Source: Pelagibacteraceae bacterium AG-447-E22 (lineage in GTDB: Bacteria; Pseudomonadota; Alphaproteobacteria; Pelagibacterales; Pelagibacteraceae). From it: a stretch of DNA of 64,000 bases. The stretch covers positions 23,989 through 87,988 of the forward strand of contig QCQC01000001.1 of assembly GCA_003212295.1 (NCBI GenBank), read 5' to 3'. Positions 11,674-21,553 of this stretch are shown here, in pieces (position 1 is the stretch's first letter; every line of letters begins with the position of its first letter). A model generated the notes under the pieces. It was not told the origin of the DNA, did no database searches, and was given only the letters and a program-made list of their open reading frames with translations. The position numbers were made by a program, and so were the translations under genes.

Positions 11674-12360
11674 CTATTTTATTAAACTAGAATAGGAGTA
11701 TCTTTTCCAAATTCTTCTCGGTGTAATTGGAAGTAAAAAAGTTTTCAAAGTATATTGTTTAAAATTCTTACTAAACATCCAGTCAGACTTTCTTATATCG
11801 AATCCCATGCCTGAAAAGTAGTAGTTGTGTTTAATCAATTTAAAAATGATCAGTAATTTTTGAAAAAAAGAAAGATGTAAATGTTCAAATGAAATATTTT
11901 TAATATCAAATTTTTTCAAATTTAAATTCATCAATACATCATAATCCATTCCTTCAATATCTAAGGATAAGAATTCTAATTCTTTTAATGAATTTTGACT
12001 TAAAAAAGTTGACAAAGTTTTGCATTTTACTAATTTTTTTAAGATTTTACCAGATTTAAAATGTTTTCTAACAAAATCTTGGGAGTTTGAAAATATTTGA
12101 AAATCTGGCGAATCTTTTTCAGAGAAGTAAAATATCATTTTTTTATCTTTAATATTATCTGGAACTATTGCAAAATTAAATATCTTTAACTTTTTTTGTT
12201 TGAACCAATACTTTTTTAATTTTTTCATGTGTATGGAATTTGCTTCGACTACGAAAACTTCAGCTTTTTTTTTATTTTTTTTTATAAAATTTGTAAACCC
12301 GTCTTCAAAATTTTTATCAAAATTAGCTGAGCCTGCACCTATTTGAACAAACTTTTTCAT
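11674..12360 (-). CDS. FkbM family methyltransferase
   Basis: 'FVQIGAGSANFDKNFEDGF', 'EFLSLDIEGMDYDVLMNLN'. Confidence 0.8.
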   Translation of the reverse strand: MKKFVQIGAGSANFDKNFEDGFTNFIKKNKKKAEVFVVEANSIHMKKLKKYWFKQKKLKIFNFAIVPDNIKDKKMIFYFSEKDSPDFQIFSNSQDFVRKHFKSGKILKKLVKCKTLSTFLSQNSLKELEFLSLDIEGMDYDVLMNLNLKKFDIKNISFEHLHLSFFQKLLIIFKLIKHNYYFSGMGFDIRKSDWMFSKNFKQYTLKTFLLPITPRRIWKRYSYSSLIK

Positions 12361-12453
12361 TTAATAAATTAGTTATATATATCTTTTATCTTATAAATTA
12401 AGGTTTTTTTTTAGTTTCCAAAACAATTTATTTATGTATAAGAACCAAAAATT

Positions 12454-14280
12454 ATGAATAACAATATAAGAAACATCACAATAATTGCACACGTTGACCA
12501 CGGCAAAACTACTCTAATTGATAATCTAATGAAACAAAGTGGTTCTTTTAGAGAAAATGAAGTTATTGATGAAAGACTAATGGACTCTGGAGAATTAGAA
12601 AAAGAAAGAGGCATAACAATTTTGGCTAAACCTGCCTCTATAAATTGGAATAACTCAAGAATTAATATCATCGATACTCCAGGTCACAGAGATTTTGCTG
12701 CAGAAGTTGAAAGAGTTTTAAGTATGGCAGATGGAGCTTTATTGTTAATAGACTCTGCCGAAGGTGTTATGCCTCAAACAAAATTTGTTTTATCAAAAGC
12801 ACTAAAGCAAGGCCTTAAACCAATTGTTGTAATTAATAAACTTGATAAGTCTGATCAGAGAGCAAATGAAGTTCTAGATGAAACTTTTGATTTATTTGTG
12901 AGCTTAGATGCTAATGAAGAACAATTAGATTTCCCTGTTCTATATGCAAGTGGACGAGCTGGATGGGCAGATACAGAGGTGGATGGACCAAGACAAAATC
13001 TGAACCCTTTGTTAGATAAAATAATTGAACATGTTGAGCCTGCTGAATTAGATAAATCAAAACCATTCGCTATGCTATCAACACTTCTTTACGCAGATAG
13101 TTTTTTAGGAAGAAGTTTAGTAGGAAGAATTACTCAAGGCACAGCTAAAGCCAACCAAGCGATTAAAGCAATTAATTTAAAAGGTGAAAAAGTTGATGAA
13201 GGTAGACTTACTAAAATTTTTAGATATGAAGGAACAAAGAAAGTTCCTATAGATGTTGGCGAAGCGGGAGATATTGTGGTAATTGCAGGTCTAGAAAAAG
13301 CTAATGTTGCAGATACTATATGTGACCCAGAGGTTAATGAACCAATCACGGCAACACCAATAGATCCTCCAACAATGTCTATTACAATTACTGTTAATAC
13401 ATCTCCTTTAGCAGGTACAGAGGGTAAAAAGCTTACAAGCACTCAAATTAGAGACAGATTAATTCAAGAAGCACAAAATAATGTTGGAATTACATTTTTT
13501 GAAAATCAAGGAAATGACTCTTTTGTAGTAAGTGGTCGAGGAGAATTGATGTTAGAAATTTTACTTACTCAAATGAGAAGAGAAGGTTTTGAGATGACTG
13601 TAAGCCCTCCAAAAGTTTTATATAAAAAAGACGAAAATGGAAACAAACTTGAACCAATTGAGGAAATTACAATGGATCTTGATGAAGAACATTCATCAAA
13701 AATTATCGACTCTATGAATAGAAGAAAAGGTAAATTAATTGAATTAAAAGATACAGGTAAGAATAAAAAACGACTTATATTCCATGCACCAACAAGAGGC
13801 TTAATGGGATACACAAGTAGATTTTTAACTCTTACTAAAGGTAATGGTGTAATAAACAGAATTTTTCATTCTTATGGGCCATTTGAAGGAGATATGGAAG
13901 GTAGAAGAAATGGTGCATTAATTTCAATGGAACAAGGTAAAGCAGTTGCATTTGCAATATTTAATTTACAGGCAAGAGGTGAAATGTTTGTAACACATAA
14001 CGATCCTGTATATCCGGGTATGATAGTTGGATTATCTCCCAAACCAGGTGATATGATTATTAATGTTATGAAAGGAAAAAAATTAACTAATATGAGAACT
14101 CAAGGAACAGATGAAAACGTTGTTTTAACTCCTGTTAGAAAAATGTCTATTGCTGAACAATTAAGTATGTTGAATACTGATGAAGCTTTAGAAATCACAC
14201 CAGAGTCTTGTAGATTAAGGAAAGCTATATTAGATCCACACGAAAGAAAAAGAAGTGAAAAAGCTGGCGCAGCAGCTTAA
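12454..14280 (+). CDS. typA: GTP-binding protein TypA/BipA
   Basis: 'NITIIAHVDHGKTTLIDNLMKQSG', 'DTPGHRDFAAEVERVLSMADG', 'RGLMGYTSRFLTLTKG'. Confidence 0.98.
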   Translation: MNNNIRNITIIAHVDHGKTTLIDNLMKQSGSFRENEVIDERLMDSGELEKERGITILAKPASINWNNSRINIIDTPGHRDFAAEVERVLSMADGALLLIDSAEGVMPQTKFVLSKALKQGLKPIVVINKLDKSDQRANEVLDETFDLFVSLDANEEQLDFPVLYASGRAGWADTEVDGPRQNLNPLLDKIIEHVEPAELDKSKPFAMLSTLLYADSFLGRSLVGRITQGTAKANQAIKAINLKGEKVDEGRLTKIFRYEGTKKVPIDVGEAGDIVVIAGLEKANVADTICDPEVNEPITATPIDPPTMSITITVNTSPLAGTEGKKLTSTQIRDRLIQEAQNNVGITFFENQGNDSFVVSGRGELMLEILLTQMRREGFEMTVSPPKVLYKKDENGNKLEPIEEITMDLDEEHSSKIIDSMNRRKGKLIELKDTGKNKKRLIFHAPTRGLMGYTSRFLTLTKGNGVINRIFHSYGPFEGDMEGRRNGALISMEQGKAVAFAIFNLQARGEMFVTHNDPVYPGMIVGLSPKPGDMIINVMKGKKLTNMRTQGTDENVVLTPVRKMSIAEQLSMLNTDEALEITPESCRLRKAILDPHERKRSEKAGAAA

Positions 14281-14924
14281 TCAAAAATTTTATCAACTAA
14301 ATAAAGTCCCAAAGCAACACAAGGTCCTATACCGAAAGCAAATAGTAAAGTACCAACTCCAACGGTTCCACCTAGATACCATCCAATACTTACAACTGAA
14401 ATTTCCAAAATTGCTCTAACAGCTGCTATAGGAAAGCTTGTAACTTTTTGTAAACCGATCATCAGCCCATCTCTTGGACCTGCTCCTAAATTAGAAACCA
14501 AATATATGCCTCCACCAATACCAACTGTAATTACTGATAAAGCTGCTAAAATCAATTGATTAACATAATTAGATGGAGTTGGAACAAATTTAATACAAAG
14601 ATCTATCATTAATGCAATTATCAATGCATTAAAGATTGTTCCCATGCCAGGCTTTTGACCTAGAGGTATCCATAAAATTAAAACTGCAATACTTATTAAT
14701 AAAGTAATTGTGCCAATGCTTAAGTTAACTTTAAGAGAAATACCTTGGGCTAAAACACTCCAAGGAGATGCACCTGTAAAAGAAACAATTAACAAGCCCT
14801 CCCCTAATCCAAATAACATTAGTCCAAAACATAAAAAAAAGAATGTTGAAAACTTTGGCTTAAGATTAAGTGGTTTATCTGATGTCCAACTAACCTTTGG
14901 TATTTTCTTAATTTTTAAAAACAT
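14277..14924 (-). CDS. YczE/YitT-like integral membrane protein
   Basis: Multi-TM, 'GASPWSVLAQGIS', 'NLGAGPRDGLMIGL'. Confidence 0.75.
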   Translation of the reverse strand: MFLKIKKIPKVSWTSDKPLNLKPKFSTFFFLCFGLMLFGLGEGLLIVSFTGASPWSVLAQGISLKVNLSIGTITLLISIAVLILWIPLGQKPGMGTIFNALIIALMIDLCIKFVPTPSNYVNQLILAALSVITVGIGGGIYLVSNLGAGPRDGLMIGLQKVTSFPIAAVRAILEISVVSIGWYLGGTVGVGTLLFAFGIGPCVALGLYLVDKIFD

Positions 14925-14976
14925 TTTTTGATAAACTACTTCTATTATTAGAAAAGTCTATTATTGTAATTATTAA

Positions 14977-15654
14977 ATGAAAAAAATTTTAGTCATAATT
15001 ATTGTATTATTTTCCTCAAATGTTCTTGCTCATATGGATCACTATAAAAAGTACAATAAAATTGAAATGGATATTTTTAGAAATGGAGAATTAATAGGTT
15101 ATAATCATTACTATTTCACAAGAAAAGGTGACGAAACAATAGTAACTAATCAAATAAATTTTTCTGTAAAACTTTTAGGAACTACTATTTTTAAGGTAGA
15201 GGGATATGGTGAAGAAAAATATATAAAAGACCAATTAATTTCTTATGTTTCTAAAACCTTACAAAATAAAAAAAAAAGATTTGTTAATTTAGTTTTTGAT
15301 AAAGATAAAAATAGATTTAAAATAGAAGGTTCCTCTTATTCCGGAGAGGCATCTAGCGATAGCATTGTTGGAAATTGGTGGAGTCATAAAATTTTACAGA
15401 CTAATAGTCAGATTAGTCCGATTTCAGGAAGTATAAAAAAACAAGTTGTTACTTTTGTAGGTAGAGAAAAAATTGAACAATACGGTAAAGTTTATAATGT
15501 TGATCGTTTTACACTCAAATCTAAAGATATGACTTTACCAAAAGATAAAAGATTAAATTTTAACATATGGTACGATCAAGAAAGTGCTCAAATTATAAGA
15601 GTATCTTATTCTAGAATGGGAAATTGGGAATATCGTTTAAAAAATTTTGATTAA
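14977..15654 (+). CDS. Secreted protein, DUF6134-like
   Basis: Signal peptide MKKILVIIIVLFSSNVLAH; beta-rich single-domain protein. Confidence 0.55.
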   Translation: MKKILVIIIVLFSSNVLAHMDHYKKYNKIEMDIFRNGELIGYNHYYFTRKGDETIVTNQINFSVKLLGTTIFKVEGYGEEKYIKDQLISYVSKTLQNKKKRFVNLVFDKDKNRFKIEGSSYSGEASSDSIVGNWWSHKILQTNSQISPISGSIKKQVVTFVGREKIEQYGKVYNVDRFTLKSKDMTLPKDKRLNFNIWYDQESAQIIRVSYSRMGNWEYRLKNFD

Positions 15655-15660
15655 ATATTA

Positions 15661-16977
15661 TTATTTGCCTGCGACTACCATGCCCTCAATCATCATGGTT
15701 GGAGAATTAGTTGCATATTTAAATTCAAGATCGTTTGCAAGGGTTATATTTTGAAACATATTTTCAAAATTTCCTGCGATTGTGATTTCATTTATAGGGT
15801 ATTTGAATTCCCCATTTTCAATAAGAAAACCTGTGGCTCCAACAGAATAGTCACCTGTTACTATATTGCTTCCATGACCTATGGTTTCAGTAACGTAAAG
15901 ACATCTTGAATTAGAATTTAAAAGATCTTTATAAGAGGTACTCCCATTATCAAAATAAAGATTGCTTGTCCCTCCACATCTTCCATTCGATTTAAGATTT
16001 AATTTTTTTCCATTATAAGTGTCCATTAAGTAATGCTTTAAAACACCTTTTTCCACCAGCTTTAAAGTATTGGTTTTTACTCCTTCTGAGTCAAAACTTC
16101 TTGAGCCAAGACCTTTGAGGATATCTGGTTTATCAAAAATATTTATTTCATCTGAAAATATTTTTTGATTGATTTTATCTTTCAAAAAAGAGGTGCCTCG
16201 TGAAATAGCAGAAGAAGATATTGCGCCAGCAAAAGTACTTAAAATTCCTTTTGCAATTCTTTTATCAAATATTATTGCAATTTTCTCACTGCCTATTTTT
16301 TTTGGGCTAAGTTTTCTTATAGTTTGTTCAGCAGCTAATTTTCCTAATTCTTCTGGGTCATTTATATCTTTAAAATGACATTTACTAATATATTCATAAT
16401 CACGCTCCATACTTTTATCATCTTTAGCAACTGTTACACATGTTGCTGTAAATGATGAACTTTTATAACCTTTTGAAAAACCATCACTGTTAGCTAAAAT
16501 AAAATTTGATTTATCTTCAGTAAAACTAGATTCTGTATTTACTATTTTTTTATTGCTTGAAGCTGATACTTCTAATCTGTTCAAATACTCAATCTTATTT
16601 TCATTTTTTATATGAGTATCGTCATATAAATTTAAGTCTTTTACTTCTTTAGCAAGTAAATCTTTATCTGGGAGTGAGTTAAATTCATCTTCAGGGGTAT
16701 TTTTTGAAGTTTCAATACATTTATCAAGAAGAGTATCTAAATTTTCTTTTAATAAATTTGATGACGATATTGATGATTTTTTTTTACCAATATAAGTTGT
16801 TATGCTTATAGCAAGATTATCTGATCTATTTGACTCATCTAATTTTTTGTTCCTAAAATTTACCGACTCAGAAATTGAATTACTCACAATAACGCTTGAG
16901 TCTGTTGCCCCTAATTTTTTTGCTAGATCTAAACAATAGGACGCTTTTTCAGATAAATATCCTTGATCTTTGATCAT
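15661..16977 (-). CDS. pmbA: TldE/PmbA metalloprotease-family protein
   Basis: TldD/PmbA family; C-terminal 'TIAGNFENMFQNITLANDLEF...PTMMIEGMVVAGK'. Confidence 0.92.
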   Translation of the reverse strand: MIKDQGYLSEKASYCLDLAKKLGATDSSVIVSNSISESVNFRNKKLDESNRSDNLAISITTYIGKKKSSISSSNLLKENLDTLLDKCIETSKNTPEDEFNSLPDKDLLAKEVKDLNLYDDTHIKNENKIEYLNRLEVSASSNKKIVNTESSFTEDKSNFILANSDGFSKGYKSSSFTATCVTVAKDDKSMERDYEYISKCHFKDINDPEELGKLAAEQTIRKLSPKKIGSEKIAIIFDKRIAKGILSTFAGAISSSAISRGTSFLKDKINQKIFSDEINIFDKPDILKGLGSRSFDSEGVKTNTLKLVEKGVLKHYLMDTYNGKKLNLKSNGRCGGTSNLYFDNGSTSYKDLLNSNSRCLYVTETIGHGSNIVTGDYSVGATGFLIENGEFKYPINEITIAGNFENMFQNITLANDLEFKYATNSPTMMIEGMVVAGK

Positions 16978-18395
16978 TAAAGCTTTGTCCCGCCCACTGT
17001 CATTTTATTAATTAATATTGAAGGTTGAGCAACTCCAACAGGAACCCCTTGACCAGCTTTACCACATGTTCCAATGCCCGGATCTAACATCATGTCATTT
17101 CCAACCATTGATACTTCTTTTAATATAGATGGACCATCACCTATAAGTGTTGCACCTTTTATTGGTGATCCAATTTTACCATTAATAATTTCATACGCTT
17201 CAGTGCAATTGAATACAAATTTGCCTGAAGTAATATCAACTTGTCCACCACCAAAACTAACTGCAAAAATACCTTTATCAACTGATTTAATCATTTCCTC
17301 TTGAGTATGATTTCCATTTAGCATCATTGTGTTTCTCATTCTTGGAAGTACTATATGTCTATAATTTTCTCTTCTTCCACTTCCAGTTGATCTAGTTTTC
17401 ATTAGTCGAGCATTTAATCTATCTTGCATGAAATTTTTCAATATTCCATTTTCGATTAAGACTGTATTCTCTGTAGGAGTTCCTTCATCATCTATTGTGA
17501 GACTGCCTCTTCTGTTATCAATAGTTCCATCATCAACGATAGTAACACCCTCGCTTGCAACCTTTTGGCCCATCAAGTTATGAAATGCAGAAGTTTTTTT
17601 TCTATTAAAATCTCCCTCTAAACCGTGACCAACTGCTTCATGAATTAAAATAGCTGGCCAACCAGGGCCTAACACAACTTTCATTTCGCCTGCTGGAGCC
17701 GGTTTACTCTCTAAATTAATTGAAGCTATTCTTAAAGCTTCATCACAAACATTTTTCCAATTGTCTTCTTTTAAGTATGAGTCATATGATTTTCTTCCAC
17801 CTACACCATAGACCCCTGTTTCTTTTCTACCATTTTTTTCAAGCATTACTGTTACATTAAATCTAATTAAAGGACGAATATCAGTAAGTGCTTCACCACC
17901 AGATCTAATTATTTCTATAGACTTTTGTTCTCCAAGAAAATTTGCTGTTACTTGTTTTACATTATTATCTTTTGTTCGAAGATAATTGTTCACATTGTTT
18001 AAAATTTCTATTTTTTCATTAAGTGTTTTTTGATCTATTGGATTAATATTCTCGTAATATTTTTTGTTAGATTTCGGTATTTCATAATTATAAACTCCTT
18101 TTGCAGATTTTAGTGTTGATTTTAAATTTTCAGAGGACTGTTTAAGTGAATTTTTAGATATCTCATTGGAATGAGAATAAGCTACAATTTCGTCTGATAT
18201 AGCTCTAAATCCAAAACCTAAGTCCGAGCTATAGCTAGAATTTTTAATTTTATTATCATCTAACAAGATTGATTCTGATTTAGAATTTTCTAAATATAGC
18301 TCACCATCATCACATTTCTGCAATGTATCTGAAATAATACTTTCAGCATCATTTCTTGATAAGTCTGATTTTTCAAAGAAATTACTCATGGTCAT
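16977..18395 (-). CDS. tldD: TldD metalloprotease
   Basis: 'PAILIHEAVGHGLEGDFNRKKTSAF' (HExxxH), 'GTCGKAGQGVPVGVAQPS'. Confidence 0.97.
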   Translation of the reverse strand: MTMSNFFEKSDLSRNDAESIISDTLQKCDDGELYLENSKSESILLDDNKIKNSSYSSDLGFGFRAISDEIVAYSHSNEISKNSLKQSSENLKSTLKSAKGVYNYEIPKSNKKYYENINPIDQKTLNEKIEILNNVNNYLRTKDNNVKQVTANFLGEQKSIEIIRSGGEALTDIRPLIRFNVTVMLEKNGRKETGVYGVGGRKSYDSYLKEDNWKNVCDEALRIASINLESKPAPAGEMKVVLGPGWPAILIHEAVGHGLEGDFNRKKTSAFHNLMGQKVASEGVTIVDDGTIDNRRGSLTIDDEGTPTENTVLIENGILKNFMQDRLNARLMKTRSTGSGRRENYRHIVLPRMRNTMMLNGNHTQEEMIKSVDKGIFAVSFGGGQVDITSGKFVFNCTEAYEIINGKIGSPIKGATLIGDGPSILKEVSMVGNDMMLDPGIGTCGKAGQGVPVGVAQPSILINKMTVGGTKL

Positions 18396-18480
18396 TAATA
18401 CATAGTTTGTTTAATAGAATTTTCAACATGTGTATTTTACGCATATACATAACGTAATTATTTTGTAATTTATTACTTTA

Positions 18481-18828
18481 ATGAAAGTTTATTTTAATAA
18501 TTCGTGTAAAATATGTAAGGCTGAAATTGACTTATATAAAAAAGAAAAAATTCAAGATATAGATTGGATTGATATTACAGACAATACTTTAGCAACAAGA
18601 GAAACTTCTAAAAATAGTAAAGAGCTCCTTCGAAGACTTCATGTAAAAGATGGTGAAAAAGTTTTGGAAGGTGCAGAGGCCTTTCTATTAGTTTGGAAAA
18701 AAATACCTAAATATAAATTTCTATACAATTTCTTTAGATTACCAATAATCTTTAATATCTTCTCTTTCATTTATGAGGTAATCGCTTTTTTTCTTTATCT
18801 AAAAAATAAAAAGCAATTAAGAAATTAA
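18481..18828 (+). CDS. DCC family (DUF393) thiol-disulfide oxidoreductase-like protein
   Basis: 'VYFNNSCKICKAEIDLYKK' CxxC motif near the N-terminus. Confidence 0.8.
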   Translation: MKVYFNNSCKICKAEIDLYKKEKIQDIDWIDITDNTLATRETSKNSKELLRRLHVKDGEKVLEGAEAFLLVWKKIPKYKFLYNFFRLPIIFNIFSFIYEVIAFFLYLKNKKQLRN

Positions 18829-19118
18829 TTTGTAAAAAATAATAAAAATTTACTCAATAATGACATTGATGCTATAAACATTATAAGCACAATAGAATAC
18901 ATCAACAAAATAACTTTATTCTTTTTTCTCCTTAGTCTTACAAAATCTTTATCATCTAAATCTGAAATATCTCTTTCTCCAACAACTGGATAATCATAAG
19001 TAAATCTCCAAGTACTATCTCCAAGTCTAGTATCTAAATTATTATAATATGTAATCCAAGCGATTATGTATCTTAATAATAAATATAAAATGATTAAAAA
19101 AATTGTTCCAAAAAGCAT
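18825..19118 (-). CDS. Small two-TM hypothetical protein
   Basis: 97 aa ORF with N- and C-terminal hydrophobic segments; tight spacing to neighbours. Confidence 0.5.
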   Translation of the reverse strand: MLFGTIFLIILYLLLRYIIAWITYYNNLDTRLGDSTWRFTYDYPVVGERDISDLDDKDFVRLRRKKNKVILLMYSIVLIMFIASMSLLSKFLLFFTN

Positions 19119-19147
19119 GCTAGATAATACCTAATTGAAAATTATTT

Positions 19148-20350
19148 TTAATTAATATTTTTGTCTCTTTTTCTTGCAATTAGTTGTGTTAGTGAGTCAA
19201 CCATTGTATCTGAAGCCTTAAATATATCTACACTTCTAAACTCATGAGAGATATTTTTTTCTGGATTGGTTTTATCCTCAATTATGATTCCTTCATCGGG
19301 TGAATTATTTTTTATATAGATAAGTAACAACCATTCCTCGTCTTCGGACTCATCCCATTTTATAAATACTTCCCCCGTTTCAAATCTTCGATCTATACAT
19401 CTGAAGATAGACATATTTCTAGTAATGTGTCTTTTATTAAGTTGGAAAACTAAACTACTTGCACTTCTGTAAAAACTCTCCAATGCAAATTCAACTTTTT
19501 GTCTTGCTAAAGTGTACTCTTTTTCTTTTAATAATAAAGTTTCTCGATCCTCGTCACCTTGTAACTTAACTCCAAGCGCTTCTACTCTCTCTTTAATTTT
19601 TTGATCTCTTATAATTCTGTATTTTTCTTTAAGTTTGTCGATTCTTTCTTGTAATTCAGAGTAATTTTCTCTTTTTTCCTGTAGTGAGATCTTTTCTAAT
19701 TTTTCTAATTCTTTGACTTCTCTTATTCTAAATTTTTCTATCTGTTTATCTAATCTTAATTGTTTTAAAAATTGTTTCTGTTTTTCAGCTTGTTCAATTC
19801 TTAAAAGAGCTTGTTCTTTTCTCAGAAATAATTTTATATCTTTTGTTCTCTGTTTTTCTAATCTAGCCTCTTCCCTAAGTTCCTGTTCTTTAAGTTTTAT
19901 TCTTAAATTCTCTTCTTCTTTTTTTTGTTTTTCAGAAGCCAATTTTATTTTTCTTTCATTTTCAATTTTTTCAATTTTCTGTCTTCTTTTTTCATCTTGT
20001 TTTAAAATTTGATAATTTGATATTGTTTCTGAAATTTTATCAAAAAAACCCAGAATATATTTTTCTAAACTAAAATTTATCTTAAAATTAATTTCTGGTT
20101 TAAGGGATAACTGCCATTTTACTAATTTTAAAGCTAAACTGTCTTTTTTTGCCTTATTAGTATTAATTTTATTTTGAATTATCTTAACTTTTTTAGATCT
20201 TCTTTTCTTAATTCTTTTTTTTGATTTTACTTGTGTTTTTTTTTTGATTTTTTTAGCCCTTTTAAACTTTTTATTTATTGGCTTCTTTTTATTAATTTTA
20301 TTTTTTTTTTTATTTTTTTTTCGTTTTTTTTTCATTGTTGAGGAAAACAA
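19148..20350 (-). CDS. Lysine-rich coiled-coil hypothetical protein with C-terminal globular domain
   Basis: Very basic N-terminus, long charged coiled coil, then a non-repetitive C-terminal ~110 aa. Confidence 0.7.
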   Translation of the reverse strand: MFSSTMKKKRKKNKKKNKINKKKPINKKFKRAKKIKKKTQVKSKKRIKKRRSKKVKIIQNKINTNKAKKDSLALKLVKWQLSLKPEINFKINFSLEKYILGFFDKISETISNYQILKQDEKRRQKIEKIENERKIKLASEKQKKEEENLRIKLKEQELREEARLEKQRTKDIKLFLRKEQALLRIEQAEKQKQFLKQLRLDKQIEKFRIREVKELEKLEKISLQEKRENYSELQERIDKLKEKYRIIRDQKIKERVEALGVKLQGDEDRETLLLKEKEYTLARQKVEFALESFYRSASSLVFQLNKRHITRNMSIFRCIDRRFETGEVFIKWDESEDEEWLLLIYIKNNSPDEGIIIEDKTNPEKNISHEFRSVDIFKASDTMVDSLTQLIARKRDKNIN

Positions 20351-20364
20351 ATCCTATCAATAAT

Positions 20365-21552
20365 TTATTGATAAATATAGTCTCTAGTCACAGGTGCTGA
20401 TCTATAATTTTTTGTAAGTTGAAACTGATATACAACTTGATCACCCCACTTAAAGGCCATTTCACAACCAGCAAGATAAAATTCCCACATTCTAAAAAAC
20501 TTTTCGTCAAACATATTCACAATTTTATCTTTGTTTTTTAAACAATTTTCTTTCCAATGTCTTAATGTATGGGAGTAGTGAAGCCTTAAAACCTCTATGT
20601 CAGTAACAATTAAACCAGCATTTTCAATTGGTGTGGTCACCTCGCTCAGGCTAGGTGTATATCCTCCAGGAAAAATATATTTTGTAATCCATGGATGTGG
20701 GTCTCTGGGAGGATTAACAGATCCTATTGTGTGTATTAATGAGATTCCATCATCTTTCAACAAATTTTCAACCTGCTTAAAGAATTTTTTATAAAATTTT
20801 CTACCGACATGTTCAAACATTCCAACACTTACTATTCTGTCAAATTTTTCTTTTAACTCTCTATAATCCATTAACCTGAACTTTACCTGATTTTGTAAAT
20901 TCATTTCCTTTGCTTTTTGATTGCAGTAGTTTAACTGGTTTTCCGACAAAGTAATTCCAGTTACTTCACATCCTGCACTTTTGGCAATATCAATTGCTAA
21001 TGAACCCCATCCACATCCTATATCTAAAACTTTTTGATTTGGTTTGATATTTAATTTTTTTATAATATGTTGAATCTTATTATTTTGAGCATTCTCAAGA
21101 CTATCACTTTCATTCTTAAAGTAAGCACACGAATACTGTCTCTTTGGATCTAAGAATAAATCATATAAATCATCTTTAATATCATAATGATGGGATACAT
21201 TCATTTTAGATTTTTTTATAAAATTAAAATTAGTTAAATACCTATAAGACCCTCTTAATCTATTTATTAGATAACTAAAAAAGTTTAATTCACCTCTGCC
21301 AATATTCATTAAAGCTAAATCTAAAAAATCAGTCAAAGACCCATTTTCAATTATTATCTCTCCATCTGTATAAGCTTCACCAAAATAGAGATCAGGATGA
21401 AATAATAATTTATAATGTAAATTTTTATTTAAAATTTTTAATTTTATAGGTTTTTCATTAGGCTCACCAATTATGTACTCTTTTGAATTTGCATCCACTA
21501 GAATAAAACCACCTTTTTTAAAAGTTTTATTTAAAAATCTTGCTAGTTGCAT
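20365..21552 (-). CDS. cfa: Cyclopropane-fatty-acyl-phospholipid synthase family methyltransferase
   Basis: 'VSHHYDIKDDLYDLFLDPKRQYSCAYF', 'VLDIGCGWGSLAI'. Confidence 0.92.
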   Translation of the reverse strand: MQLARFLNKTFKKGGFILVDANSKEYIIGEPNEKPIKLKILNKNLHYKLLFHPDLYFGEAYTDGEIIIENGSLTDFLDLALMNIGRGELNFFSYLINRLRGSYRYLTNFNFIKKSKMNVSHHYDIKDDLYDLFLDPKRQYSCAYFKNESDSLENAQNNKIQHIIKKLNIKPNQKVLDIGCGWGSLAIDIAKSAGCEVTGITLSENQLNYCNQKAKEMNLQNQVKFRLMDYRELKEKFDRIVSVGMFEHVGRKFYKKFFKQVENLLKDDGISLIHTIGSVNPPRDPHPWITKYIFPGGYTPSLSEVTTPIENAGLIVTDIEVLRLHYSHTLRHWKENCLKNKDKIVNMFDEKFFRMWEFYLAGCEMAFKWGDQVVYQFQLTKNYRSAPVTRDYIYQ

Positions 21553-21553
21553 A

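Noticed and set aside
13134-13814. Antisense ORFs over typA
   Set aside because: Shadow ORFs opposite conserved TypA.
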